Positions 21,187-32,060 of a stretch of 64,000 bases of DNA are shown here, one piece after another. Position numbers and translations under genes: made by a program. Positions within the stretch are counted from its first letter, which is position 1. Each line of letters opens with the position of its first letter. The stretch is from contig OZ023189.1 in assembly GCA_963995505.1 (NCBI GenBank), positions 1,005,155 through 1,069,154 on the forward strand. Direction: 5' to 3'. This DNA comes from Hypericum androsaemum (lineage: Eukaryota > Streptophyta > Magnoliopsida > Malpighiales > Hypericaceae). The notes beneath the pieces are model-generated. The model had not been told where the DNA came from. It searched no databases and was given only the letters and a program-made list of their open reading frames with translations.

Positions 21187-22135
21187 ATGGAGGAAAACTA
21201 CAAGCGGTTGGAGACGCAGGTCACCTCTTTGATCGAAACAACTTCAACGCAAGCCCAACAGTTCACGGAATCACAAAAGCAACTAGAGCAATGGAAGGTG
21301 GAGATCATTGCTGCCATTATCGGACTGGGTGTTGCACTGAATAAAGAGGATAAAGGGCTGCTTGGAGCCTCTCCTCGTGTTGGAGAGGCGTCTCCTCGAG
21401 CTATGGAAGTCGTGAGCCCCGCTCCGTCGCCGGTTCCCCCTCGTCCTTCCGAGGGACGCACAACAGTAAGACTAGATTTCCCTACCTTTCGTGGTGACAA
21501 TATCCGATATTAGATGAGGAAATGCGAGAAATACTTCTCTGTGAACAACGTGGAGGCAGCGAAGTGGAAGGAAATGGCTTGTTTGCATTTAGATGAAGAA
21601 GGTGATGTATGGTACGAGTCGTGGACTGTGCACAATAAGGAAGCTTCTTGGAGGACTTTCGTTGAACACCTGTGTCAGAGGTTTGGGGATAAAGGCATTG
21701 CTAGTGTAATTGAGGAATTTAATCATCTTAAGCAGACGAGTAGTGTGGATGATTACATTAGGAAGTTTGAAGGGCTGAAGGGGTTATTGCTTAGAGAAAA
21801 TCCATCCTTGACTGAGATGTACTTCATATATAGTTTCATCGGAGGGCTTGGTGATGCTGTGAAGGCGTTAGTTCGCACTCACGCACCGGTGAAGCTAGGA
21901 GATGCGATGGAAAAAGCCCGCCTTCATGAGACGGCTTTGAAGGTTTCGAACAAGTCCCAGTAGGTCCATACAGGTGGTGTTGTAGCGCCTATTAGTGGGG
22001 GTAACAAATCTGGGATAGCTTCATTTCATAGAGGTGCTTCGCAGACAAAGAAAGAACTGTCATGCTATATGTGTGGGGACAGATGGTTCAGGGGTCACGT
22101 ATGTAAGGCAAAGAGGGAAATGGGAGTAAGTGCCA
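21187..22135 (+). pseudogene. Ty3 element 2 gag
   Basis: 21187-21513 is a coiled, polar N-terminus (MEENYKRLETQVTSLIETT) ending at TAG. 21514-21963 is the gag core (WYESWTVHNKEASWRTFVEH; EEFNHLKQTSSVDDYIRKFE), also closed by TAG. Around 22063 lies the Cys/His knuckle CYMCGDRWFRGHVC. The ATG at 21187 is the first in frame about 30 bp after the primer site. Gag would package the element RNA in the cytoplasm. The internal stops prevent a full-length product. Confidence 0.87.
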
Positions 22136-22155
22136 TTTAAGAGGAAGATGGCGGC

Positions 22156-23045
22156 TTGGACTTTCAAGATGCGGTAGATCAAGATTTGGTTGGGGATGAT
22201 GTGGAAATTTCGATGCATGCCATCAATGGCAGCAACGGAAGTAGTACGTTAAGGTTGAAGGGAATGATCAAGAACAGACCGATCTTGATTCTTTTGAATA
22301 CCGGAAGCACGTCGACATTTATAAGTTCGAAGATTGTGCTAATGGGGACCGTGTGTCCTGTGCCAGAGATTGCCCCGGCGTGTCGTGGGAAATGTGTGGT
22401 AGCTCTTTTAAAGGGAACTTCCGGGTGCTTAACTTGGGTACCTTTGACATGATCTTGGGAACTGACTGGATGCAGGAGGTTAATCCTGTAACGTTTGATT
22501 TCATCAAAGCAGAAGCCACTATTCGCAGCAAGGGAAAGGAGATTACTCTCCAAGGTCATAGGCTGACGGGTGTGCATGAGTTGAGTTGCTTAGATGGTGA
22601 GCAGTTGAGCTGGGATTTTAGCAAGAAACAGATAGGGGAAGTGGTTCTGCATAGGCGGTTTGAAGATGATGAGGAGTCGAGTGTGTCAGCGACTGGTGAG
22701 CTAAATTCGTTGGAAATTAATCCCATGTTTGGTGCAGATTTTCCCATGAAATTCCAGTCTCGTTTGCGGGCTTTGTTGAGTGAGTTTGGGGACTTGTTTA
22801 TGGAACCCAAGACGTTGCCACCGGAGAGGTCGTGTGACCATGGGATTGAGCTGCAGCCGGGAACACAACCAATTTCTATCCACCCCTACAAGTACCCTTA
22901 TTTTCAGAAGGCAGAGATCGAAACACAAGTGAAGAGTTTGTTGGATTCGGGGTTCCTACGACCAAGCAAGAGCCCATTTGCTTCGCCTGTTCTACTTGTC
23001 AAGAAGAAGGATGGATCATGGCGCATGTGTATCGACTATCGATAG
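22156..23045 (+). pseudogene. Ty3 element 2 protease and RT start
   Basis: The protease block reads ILILLNTGSTSTFI, so the catalytic Asp of the D-T/S-G motif is replaced by Asn. A frame change near 22350 leads into the protease tail (LGTFDMILGTDWM). The RT N-terminus follows ([36 protein letters not shown]) and stops at a TAG at 23043. The same layout is seen in element 1, where the protease Asp is intact. Confidence 0.87.
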
Positions 23046-24410
23046 CTCAATAGTCGGACAATTAAGAACAAATACCCGATTCCTATTATCGATGACCTCC
23101 TCGATGAACTGAACGGGGCTCAGGTTTTCTCTAAACTTGACCTTAGGGCTGGCTATCACCAAATACGGATGCAAGAAAGTGATATTGCAAAGACGACATT
23201 TCGTACACATCACGGACATTTTGAGTTCCGAGTCTTACCTTTTGGCTTGACTAATGCTCCGGCTACTTTCCAAAGTCTAATGAATCATGTGCTCGGCCCA
23301 TTTTTTAGGAAATTTGCTTTGGTGTTCTTTGATGATATATTGGTGTACAGTCGGAGTGAGGATATGCAAATTGAGCACTTGACGAAGGTGTTAGAACTGC
23401 TAAGGTGTGATCAGTTTTTCGTTAAGATGTCCAAGTGTGATTTCGGGGTGGCAAAGGTGGACTACTTGGGACATGTTATCTCGGGAGCAGGGGTGAGCAC
23501 CGATTCGAAGAAGATTGAGGCAGTACTATGTTACCCTCTGCCTGCTACAGTCCATGATTTGAGAGGGTTTCTTGGTCTTGCAGGTTATTATCGCAAGTTC
23601 GTTCGTAGATATGCGGAGGTTGCAAAACCATTGACCAACTTGCTTAAAAAAGATGGTTTCAAGTGGAACGAGTCTGCCACTTTGGCATTTGAGAGACTTA
23701 AGGAATTACTTGCTACTGCTCCGGTCCTTGCATATCCGAATTTTGCTTGTCCATTCGTTTTGGAAACTAATGCATCTGACTATGGAATAAGGGCAGTATT
23801 ATCTCAACAAGGGAGACCTCTGGCTTATCTTAGCCAGGCTTTGGGGCCACGACACGCGGGTCTAGCAATATGTGATAAGGAGCTCTTAGCCATGCTTGCT
23901 GTAGTCGCTCAATGGCGTCATTACTTGGTTGGGCAACCCTTTGTCATACGCACAGACCAAAAAAGTCTTTGATTTCTTATTGATCAGAAGGTTCACTCAA
24001 ACTTGCAGAAGAAAGATGTCTCGCGGCTGTTGGGTTTGGATTTCACGATTGAATACCAGAAGGGTTTGGATAATAAAGTTGTTGATGCTCTTTCACGAAT
24101 ACCGCAACCCACTGCAATGGGTTTGTGTCAAGTGGAAACTGAGGAACTCGGGGCCATTACTGCTGTAGTGCCCAGTTGGAGGTTGGAGGTGGAAAAGAGT
24201 TATGCATGGGATGATCGGGTTTTGCAGTTGATTCGGGAATTGGTGCTAGCTCCTGATAGTAGTACCAAATTCAAGCTACAACAAGGTGTGTTGAGGTATA
24301 AAGGCCGCATATATGTGGGTTGCTCAGGACAATTGCGTACGGAAATCATGGCTGCTCTTCATGACTCGGCAGTTGGTGGGCACTCTGGCAATCTAGTTAC
24401 GTACAAATGA
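23046..24410 (+). pseudogene. Ty3 element 2 RT and RNase H
   Basis: The RT core is well preserved: [30 protein letters not shown] and the catalytic FFDDILVYS (Asp pair at 23331-23336). The connection GFLGLAGYYRKFVRRY follows. RNase H reads FVLETNASDYGIRAVL, with Asn replacing the first catalytic Asp (usually ETDASD). A stop near 23970 interrupts it. 24003-24410 carries the RNase H end (RLLGLDFTIEYQKGLDNKVV) and the start of the integrase zinc region (ALHDSAVGGHSG), closed by TGA at 24408. Confidence 0.88.
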
Positions 24411-25506
24411 GTTAAACATCACTTTTATTGGCCAAGGTTGAAAGCCAATATGAGGGAATTTGTTGTGGAATGTGATGTTTGCCAATGTTGCAAATCTGAG
24501 GACGTGGCGTACCCTGGTCTACTCCATCCGTTGCCCATTCTGCGTGGGGTGTGGAGGGACATCGCCATAGACTTCGTGGAGGGGCTTCCGAAGTCGGGAG
24601 GCAAAAGTGTGATCTTTGTGGTGGTGGATCAGTCCACCAAGTACGGCATTTCATTGCTCTCGCTCATTATTACACTGCGATACAGGTTGCACACCACTTG
24701 TTTGATCAAGTGTGTAAGTTGCATGGGGTCCCGGAAACAATTGTTTCGGACAGGGATGCGTGTTTACAAGCAACGTGTGGAAGGAACTTTTCCAACACTT
24801 GGGCATGAAGTTGCAATTTAGTTCAGCATATCACCCACAAAGTGATGGTCAGACGGAGAGATTGAACCAGTGTTTGGAGAACTACCTCCGAGCAATGTGT
24901 TTCTTGCGTCCGAGCACATGGATTCAATGGTTATCGCTTGCAAAATTCTGGTACAGCAGTTTTCATTCGTCCTTAAAGTGCTCTCCTTTCGAGGCCTTAT
25001 ATGGCTACCCACCCCCTGCGGTGCCTGGTTTATTGGACGAACAACCATCTGTAGCTGTAGTGGCAGACTTTGTGACTCGCCGAGCGCAGATGGTGAGGGT
25101 GTTGACAGACAACCTGCAGCATTCACAGGCTCAGACGAAGGTTCAGGCAGATAAGGGAAGGAGTGAGAGGTCGTTTGCTGTTGGCGATTGGGTGTTCTTA
25201 AAGTTACAGCCTTATAAGCAGGTATCATTGGCTGTCCGCAAGAACGTGAAGTTAGCGGCCAAGTTTTACGGGCCATTTCAAGTGCTTGAGTGCATTGGAA
25301 TCGTGGCATACAAGTTGGAGCTCCCTGTTTCATGTCTGATACATCCTGTATTCCACGTTTCACTGCTTAAGAAACGGGTGGGTAAAGGTCAAATAGCAAT
25401 AAGATCCCCGCCCTTAACTACGGCGAAAGGTTTGCTCAAGGTGGAGCCAGTGGTAATTTTGGATCACAGGTTAGTGAAGCGAGACAACAAGGCAGTAGTT
25501 CAAGTG
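24411..25506 (+). pseudogene. Ty3 element 2 integrase and first half of chromodomain
   Basis: The zinc region ends CDVCQCCKSED. The integrase core shows IAIDFVEGLPKSGGKSVIFV and VDQSTKYG. A frameshift near 24640 is followed by SDRDAC (in another frame) and FSSAYHPQSDGQTERLNQCL. The C-terminal domain reads LKLQPYKQVSLAVRKNVKLA and LIHPVFHVSLLKK. The chromodomain begins at about 25440 (VEPVVILDHRLVKRDNKAVV) and is cut at 25506 by a solo LTR. Its second half is at 26299-26380. Confidence 0.87.
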
Positions 25507-26293
25507 TGTTGGAGCGGAAAATTAATTCTCGGATTTGTTTGACCGTGTCTCAGTAAAATAGACATATTTTCCTACTCGTATATTCGATTGAAGCGATTCC
25601 AAAAGCTACAAAAAGATAAAACATAGATCCAGAACTTTCTAGTTTGTGACTTCTCCAAATTCGGCATAGAAGGAGGTCAGACTTGGGTCGGAAGTTTCGG
25701 GAGTAGATTCTCTCCTTATTAGGCCGCGGATCTGCTGAACCTATTTTGGTAAAAATACCGTAACTTTCTCCTCACGTATTGGATTGATACGATTTCAAAA
25801 GTCACAGAAGGAGAAGACAGAGATCTATAACTTTATTGTTTATGACTTTTCCAAATTCAGCATGGAAAATGGTCAAATATGGTTTGGATGTTTCGGGCAG
25901 TTTAAGTTTTCCTTATTAGGCCGAGGCTATGTTAAGTTTTCCTGTTTGAAAACGGCCTAGGGTTTTTCTATGAGGCTGGGGCGAGCTTGTTCTATATAAG
26001 GAGAGCTAGGTACAGGCATGAAGGACACCCACAAACCAAACACCAAATTCTTAGCTTCATTGCTTTTATCTTAGCTTTTATCTTATGTAGCCTCTAGCTT
26101 TTATCTTTTATGTTTTACATGTTTTTTTTCTTTCCCTATCAATAAAATCTTTCCTCCCCACTCTCTTTCTTCTCTCCTCTCAACCCCATATTTCTTCCAT
26201 CTTTACCTATTCGTTCGAATCACTCTTGGGACGACCACTCCGGACCCGTTCTTAAGATCGTTTCTGACGTTCTACCACTATTTATTTGCAACA
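25507..26293 (+). mobile_element. Solo LTR nested in the chromodomain of Ty3 element 2
   Basis: It begins TGTTGGAGCGG and ends TTTGCAACA, 787 bp, flanked by AAGTG at 25502-25506 and 26294-26298. It contains a TATA box (TCTATATAAGG, about 25991-26001), a possible poly(A) signal (AATAAAATC, about 26141) and an internal imperfect duplication of about 185 bp (25560-25740 against 25750-25930). The motif TTGGGACGACCACTCC (about 26227) resembles TTGGGACGATCACTCC in the LTR of element D (minus strand near 45940), so it may be of a related lineage. It has no internal region, as expected for a solo LTR. Confidence 0.88.
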
Positions 26294-26298
26294 AAGTG

Positions 26299-26380
26299 TT
26301 AGTTCAGTGGGCTAATCTCCATGTGGATGACTCCACTTGGGAAGATTACACGGCACTTTGCGCCCAATTTTCTTCTGCAG
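26299..26380 (+). pseudogene. Second half of the Ty3 chromodomain
   Basis: In one frame this reads VLVQWANLHVDDSTWEDYTA and then LCAQF, the typical end of a plant chromovirus chromodomain (VQW.....DATWE). In the family this domain recognises methylated histone H3 and steers integration into heterochromatin. The first half ends at 25506, with a solo LTR between the halves. Confidence 0.85.
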
Positions 26381-26426
26381 CAGGTATCAATTCTTGGGGT
26401 CAAGAATGAATTGAAGGGGAGGGTGT

Positions 26427-26742
26427 TGTCACGTGCCTAAGAGTGTCACGTGAAATTAGAAGGAACAAGTAGGTGACGTGGCCAAAGTAGTGAGCTGAAC
26501 TGGAAGGCTTGTGATGTGGCATTATATTGGCGGGAATTCTTGTAACGTGTAACGGTTGTAACAGATTGTAACTACCTATAGCTAGCTATTAAAGGATGTA
26601 CCAAGCCCATTAGAAGGGTATCGAAGAAATATATCAATAATACCCCTCTTCTACTCTCTGTTCTTCTCTCTACTCTTCTTCTGTTATCAAGAACTCCCCT
26701 GTTCTTGGTGATTCCTTCTACCAATCTTCTTGTATCGTGATA
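26427..26742 (+). repeat. 3' LTR of Ty3 element 2
   Basis: 316 bp, starting TGTCACGTGCCTAAGAGTG. It is close to the 5' LTR, apart from a segment of about 25 bp (about 26700-26724) and scattered changes. It is followed by CCTGC, the near-match of the left flank CTTGC. Confidence 0.87.
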
Positions 26743-26747
26743 CCTGC

Positions 26748-27198
26748 AGAAGTGCATCAGTAGTTTAGAAAGACGCAAACATTTCCTAAGAATGAAACGA
26801 GATCCAAAATAAAGGGTAAAGAATATCATAAGGTTCTGTAGGTTGCAATTTTTTTCTCTACATGATACTGGAGATCAATTGGGCTCATTCTGCCACCAAC
26901 AGAAACCACTAAATCTATACATTAATTGCTCACGCAAAAAAAAAAAAACAATGCACAGCAAACCAGTTAGTAAATAGTAAATACCAAAACATACATCCTT
27001 AATTTTCAAATTTTTCCTTACTGGCTGAGAGTGAAAGAAAGCATCCACTTATGGCAACACAGTTGACGTCATCTTTCAACTCAGCCTTCCTTGTATCAGA
27101 TAACCTTTGGTCAGATGCTTTGTCATCATATGATCCTACGCCATTTTCACTGGGTTTGGTTTTGACGAGGGATGAGATAGGAGCACCATTAGTATAAA
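26748..27198 (-). pseudogene. FKBP-like pseudogene, exon between the Ty3 element and solo LTR
   Basis: On the minus strand, 27030-27190 reads GAPISSLVKTKPSENGVGSY then DDKASDQRLSDTRKAELKDD in one open frame. This is hydrophilic linker sequence of the type lying between the acidic and Lys-rich parts of nuclear FKBPs. Splice sites could not be placed with confidence. A solo LTR sits about 10 bp upstream of the block in gene orientation. The rest of the interval down to 26748 looks intronic and includes an A-tract at 26936-26948. Confidence 0.55.
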
Positions 27199-28888
27199 TG
27201 TCCTAGAGACAATCGTAATAAGAACATTGTACTAGATCATATTCAGTTGTATTATTGATTTATATTAATAATATTGGACATTACATAAAATGGATATAAT
27301 GTTTGATTGTTTGCGTATATTCATGTTTATGTTCCCGTGAACAAATGTTGTCATTGAGAATGAGAGATCTCGAATGACTGTGAACATAGTTCTTAAATAG
27401 CCCCAATCAATGATCATCGAGAATGGGATATCGATGATGCGATTGAGATTGGTGTGCGATATGGATCATATCCTTAGAGGATGTAGTGGTTCTCACAACT
27501 ACGAGATACTAGGTATTTCATGATGGATGCACAGATACTTTGGACAGTATTGGCATACCCGACCGAGAAACCGTTTGGTGTATTCTATTTACGTGTCTAC
27601 GGTAATATCGGTTTGTGGAGTAGTGAAATGGTCCTCAGACTTGAGGTCAATACGCACGACATGTACGTAGTAATGGACTTTGATCATGACCGACGCTTGC
27701 ACTCCTGACGGGGTAGATATGGCATGTGTCAAGTACATTGCGAAGTATATGTGCGTGGTAGTTGAGCCAAGAATAGGATTCATTCCTCTAATAGACTTGG
27801 AGAGAATACTTGTCTTCTCATGATTAATTGGATCGTTAGTCATTGGCTAATGCACGTCACTTTTAGAATGGTGTCTAAAGTGACAATATGATCAATTAAT
27901 TGAATGAGATAATATGATTAAGTTATTTGAACAGACACATAATCATGTTCTAGACTTAATCGAATATTCGTAAAGAAAGGATCATACCACTATGAGCTTT
28001 ACATTACAGGTAGCTGCAGTATCCTCGCAACGTACCTCATATGTTGAGATTGTCTGGTTTATTGTCTAGGGTTAAACTAAGACCATTAGTTTGACTAATC
28101 GCTTTAAATATGAGGGCCTATGAGTCACACAACAATAGTCTTAGTTACGAATTGAAGTTGGTTAAATTAAATATTGATTTGATCAAGAATATTTCATTTA
28201 TAGAGAACTGAATTATAATTTTATTAAATAGAATTATAATTATAATTATTTAATTAAATTAGATTTAATTAAATAATTTTTATGTATATATATATATATA
28301 GTGAATATGTTAGACATATTGACTCGGTCAAGGAAATATATTCTGTAGGGACCTCTTTGCAAATTCGAGAAATCAGAAATTGTAGATAAGCTCCTGGGGC
28401 TTTTCTGAAATTTTGGCTTTATGATTAATTACGGTATGGTACCTGGATTAATCACAAAATTGCAATTTGGTCCCTACTTAATTATAGGGACTTATATGTA
28501 ATTTTACCTACCTAAAAAATTATTGTTTGATGCTGGACTATTGTTAAAATTAGATTTTAGTCCTCGGATGTTTCTGTAACTTTTTGGGTTGTCCAAAAAT
28601 TATATTTTAGTCCCTGAATTAATTTTAAAAGGGTGAGTGGAAGGTGTTGGTGGTTGCCACCAATAATGCCATTTCCTTTACTATAAATAGGTGTGTTGGT
28701 TTAGAGTCTCCGATGATTACAACTGTGTAGAGTTTGTAGACTAGGGTTACGTGGATACCATAGTAGAGGATTCGATCAATGAAGAAGATTCGATCCACGA
28801 AGAGCTTTGATCTACAGAGATTTGTAAGAACTCTCTAACTATACTCTTATTTTTAAAATTTTTAAGCTTCCGTTGCTTCGACCTTCCA
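27199..28888 (+). mobile_element. Probable solo LTR, 1.69 kb
   Basis: It starts TGTCCTAGAGACAATCG and ends CTTCGACCTTCCA, flanked by TAAA at 27195-27198 and 28889-28892. No coding domains are present. It is AT-rich, with a (TA)n tract at about 28270-28292 and a TATA-like CTATAAATAGG at about 28681. It separates two exons of the FKBP-like gene. The start resembles LTRs I associate with large copia elements, but that is memory, not a computed match. The strand is inferred from the TATA box. Confidence 0.55.
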
Positions 28889-28969
28889 TAAATCCCTCAA
28901 TCAAGTTAGGCCCATATTATTTTATTTTCAAAAAACAAAAAGCTGTGAGGCGTCTATATCGTGCGCGCA

Positions 28970-28984
28970 GGGGGGGGGGGGGGG
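28970..28984. repeat. G homopolymer, 15 bp
   Basis: An uninterrupted run of 15 G lies in an otherwise AT-rich intron of the FKBP-like gene. It may be real or a sequencing or assembly artefact. Confidence 0.8.
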
Positions 28985-29221
28985 CGAAATCGTCGAAATA
29001 CACTGAACGAGCCCATTTTCGGCCCACCACATGCGCGCGAGGCCTTTTCTTCTCACAAGCTCTTTACAAGCCCAATAACACACTTCTCCTTTTAAACTAG
29101 CTTTCCATCCTTGCACTTTCCAATGTGGTACAAGGGTTTGCCAAAGTGTAAGTCAAAACTTAACTTTGACCTCTTATTTTATTCTTATTTTTCTCTCTCT
29201 CTCTCATTTTTCCAACAGTAC

Positions 29222-29361
29222 CTTCATTACTAGAAACAACAGATGGTGAAAAGACTTCGGGATCACCATCATCAATAAAGCTGTCCTCATACTCGTCGTC
29301 ATCGCTACCTTCTACAGACTGCTCAGCCTCACTATCCGCTAAATCCTCGCCAGAAGGTTCT
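29222..29361 (-). pseudogene. FKBP43/53-like acidic exon
   Basis: This is an exon with a clear acceptor (AATAG before 29361) and donor (GAAG|GTACTG after 29222). It encodes EPSGEDLADSEAEQSVEGSD, then a run containing DDEYEDSFIDDGDPEVFSPS. This acidic EYEDSFID..DPEVF motif is one I know from plant FKBP43/53-type nuclear immunophilins, between the N-terminal nucleoplasmin-like fold and the basic linker. Acidic tracts of this kind bind histones. Confidence 0.75.
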
Positions 29362-29559
29362 CTATTCAAACCAATAAAGGAGAAACACGAATATAGAAAA
29401 AATCCCGAAGGTGAACCGTCAACGAGCACTCATTCCATACACTACGCTCTCTTTAACAGTCAGATTAACTATACATTAAACTAAAAAACCTCTTCTCTCA
29501 ATATAGCATAAAGAAGGATACAGATCACCGGACGGCCGCCAGTAGTAACCTCCGAGATG

Positions 29560-29911
29560 AACACCCCATGACTGAGAAGACTACGTCGTTGTCCTCCTCC
29601 TCGAACTCCACATTGACCGGACAAGAGATCACCTTCTCCCACGACAGGGCGCAGAGGTACACGGGCCTCTTATCCCCAACGTTACACTGTACGAAGACGA
29701 CCCCGTTCGCCGCAGTCCCAGACCCCAGCGTGGCCTGCGACACGTGGAGCCTCCCCCTGGCGTTGTTGCCTGGGGCGTGGGTGTACGGTCTCCCCGGCTT
29801 CACTTCTACCCCTGAAATTTAAAAAAAAAAGAATTAAGTTAAACGGTTACACCGAGGGTAAAATGGTAATTAGCGTGGATTGTTTTGAAGGTACGGACCC
29901 CAGAAAGCCAT
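29560..29911 (-). pseudogene. FKBP43/53-like exons 1-2, nucleoplasmin-like domain
   Basis: Exon 1 is 29899-29911 (ATG GCT TTC TGG G). A short intron of 87 bp ends in TTTCAG, and exon 2 starts at 29811. Spliced, they begin MAFWGVEVKPGRPYTHAPG and continue with GRLHVSQATLGSG, VQCNVGDKRPVYLCAL and CPVNVEFEEEDNDVVFSVMG. This is the N-terminal nucleoplasmin-like domain of plant nuclear FKBPs, which act as histone chaperones with prolyl isomerase activity. After VFSVMG the expected VHLGGYY continues in a different frame, so an indel near 29575 breaks the gene. The promoter should lie right of 29911. Confidence 0.8.
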
Positions 29912-31233
29912 CGGGAGAGGGAGAAGAAGAGGCGGGGAGAGAATGTGTTTGGATTTTCAAGTATTTAGTTTTGTGCTCCGAGGGTTTTTAAACCCTGGGT
30001 AAGGGGAAGGGTTTAGCGGAGGAGAAGAAACGGTGCCGTATCCGTCTTTCAAATTAAAGGAGGCAAAGTCTCGCTCTTGACCGCGAAGTTAACCGGGTCG
30101 GACTTGGAATTCGTAAAAAAAAGAAAAAGTACACTTTAGTACCTTGTAGTTTCACGTATTCCGTATTTAGGGTATGTGGTTTAAAATTTCAGATTTGGAC
30201 CCTGTAGTTATTTTTGTTTGGACATCCCTCGGTCTCGGGTAGCCCGGGCAGCTTTCCCGCTATTGGGTTATCCACGCGAGCTCCACATTCCCAAAACGAT
30301 GTCGTTTGGCGTCCTATGTGTATGCCCACGCTCTCAGACCAACGTAAATGTTGCAAATATTCCATGTCAGAAATTGAGATTATCTTCATGGTATCAGAGC
30401 AAGACAGAAGCATTATCTTCAAGGCATCAGACCAATTCCTTCCTTAGATAAATGTCGCATCGCTTCAAGTGTCAAAAGATAATGGAACCATAGAACTAAC
30501 TCTATCAGAATTCTACAAATGACCGACTGATACATAACAAATGGGTTGCCTTGATTAGGGAGAGATGTACTTGATTAAGAGTCAACAGCTTCGCCAAGGC
30601 TTGCATCAAAGCGTCTTCATTTTGACTGCCACTTACTTCTTCATGCCTCATGGGTGTTGCGGTATACTCTTCAAGGGGTTTTAGGAGCGCTGTCATCAAA
30701 AGAATTTTTTTATCGGTGAAACTAGATTAATCTTTATCGGTGAACAAAGAAACTCGTGTTAAATTAACAACTCCATTTTTTTATAAGTTCCATTTTCAAC
30801 TTTTCAAGCTAAATTATTACCCTCTTTTATGCTATTTGAGCAAGTGTTCACTCAGTACACTTCTAAATTTATTTTAATTAAGTTAAGTGGTTATCTTTCC
30901 CTTTTTTCAACACCATTTCATTGCTTTGCGTAACATTTTGTAAGGGGGTTTTTAATTAATAATTATCACTCCCAAACGGGCCAGACCAATTTTTTATAGG
31001 TTCAACTCTCCACCTTCATCAATTCATATTTTGTTTTGTGTTATTAAGCTAAATGATATTTTTGTTACAAACGAATTGCTTTTATTATTTTTTTCCAACG
31101 GGAGAACAATTTTTGAATAATATTATGATAATTCTTGTATTTGAAAATTATATTTGGACCATATTTTTCCAATAAAACCAAAGAGAAATGAAGTGAACCT
31201 TTTAAAATCCACAGTAAAATTGACACTTTGGAC
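29912..31233. other. Upstream region and unassigned intergenic DNA
   Basis: It begins with the presumed promoter and 5' UTR of the FKBP-like gene. A tRNA-iMet-like motif TGGTATCAGAGC is at about 30389-30400, preceded by CA, but no matching LTR pair is visible. A minus-strand open frame at 30505-30699 (64 codons) has no recognised motif. From 30700 the sequence is AT-rich with nothing identifiable, ending at the LTR of A3. Confidence 0.45.
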
Positions 31234-32058
31234 TATTGGAAAAGCTTGAATGAAAATTCAATGCAAAGCCCAAAGAGAAAGGCCCAAAGTGGGAGGCCCA
31301 AAAGGAAAATGGAAAGTGTAATCCCACATTTGAAAGTGGCACCAACCTTTCCTAGTTTATAAGGAGAAACTCCTTATTAGCTAGGAAATAAGTTGACCAC
31401 CTGGAAGGATAGCCAACTCGGATCGCGGCGAGGATGGCTACGCACCATCCGAGCACGAGCACGCGCACGCGCACACGCACGCGCCGGCGCACGTGCGTGT
31501 GCGCATGGCGCATTGAACGCATGTCGCAATGGGGTTGCGAGCGCCTTCCAGGATGGCCACCAAAGAGGCACGAAAGGCTGGAATGTCCTAGAGACTTCCA
31601 TACGGCCGAAGGGTTGCGAGATCCCTCGTGAAGGAGTGCTAGCATAGTCTGGGCGCACCTGAAATGATCTAGAATGCCACCGAAGGGCCACGAGCGCAGC
31701 CAGCCAGCCTGCTGTACACGCCCCTTCGGAGTGCCTACCTCCCTCCCATCCAGCGCCTATAAATAGGCCCATCCCCCATCATTTGCACTCACCCCACTAC
31801 AACTTGCATAAGCATTCGTTAGCAATTGTAGGCTCTCTCTCCCTCTCTCAATAAGTTCTGAATATCAGACGGTTCGCCAGAAGCTTCGAGGGTTGTTGTG
31901 CTACGAACTCGAAGTCTGAAAGTCGTTGTATCTTGGGGACGATTGCCGCAGCCCGTAAGCACTAAATACGGGGCAATCTCGTCTTACGGAGAAAGAGTCC
32001 AACTCTTGCCTCGACTAATAAAGATCCTAATTAGGTACACCTCCTCCGACAAACAACA
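31234..32058 (+). repeat. 5' LTR of A3
   Basis: TATTGGAAAAGCTTGAATG to CCGACAAACAACA, 825 bp. TATA is at 31758-31767. A GCACGCGCAC-rich tract is at 31455-31505. It contains ATCTCGTCTTACG (31976-31988), the exact complement of the leader segment at 32061-32073. The segment corresponding to 36830-36950 of the 3' LTR is missing. Confidence 0.87.
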
Positions 32059-32060
32059 AT

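Larger units (their letters stand above)
20850..26742 (+). mobile_element. Ty3/gypsy chromovirus-like element (element 2)
   Basis: The LTRs (20850-21142 and 26427-26742) start TGTCACGTGCC. A tRNA-iMet primer site TGGTATCAGAGCC is at 21145-21157 and a purine-rich tract (TTGAAGGGGAGGG) at 26411-26423. Flanks CTTGC (20845-20849) and CCTGC (26743-26747) are a TSD with one change. Coding order is gag, knuckle, protease, RT, RNase H, integrase, chromodomain, which defines a chromovirus. Short LTRs suggest a Reina-like lineage, but that is a guess. It sits inside the FKBP-like gene on the opposite strand. The coding region is broken by stops, frameshifts and a nested solo LTR. Confidence 0.9.

Noticed and set aside
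24818..25363. 181-codon minus-strand frame
   Set aside because: Antisense shadow of the Ty3 integrase region.
28270..28292. (TA)n tract as a promoter TATA box
   Set aside because: A simple microsatellite within a solo LTR. A better TATA candidate lies about 400 bp downstream.
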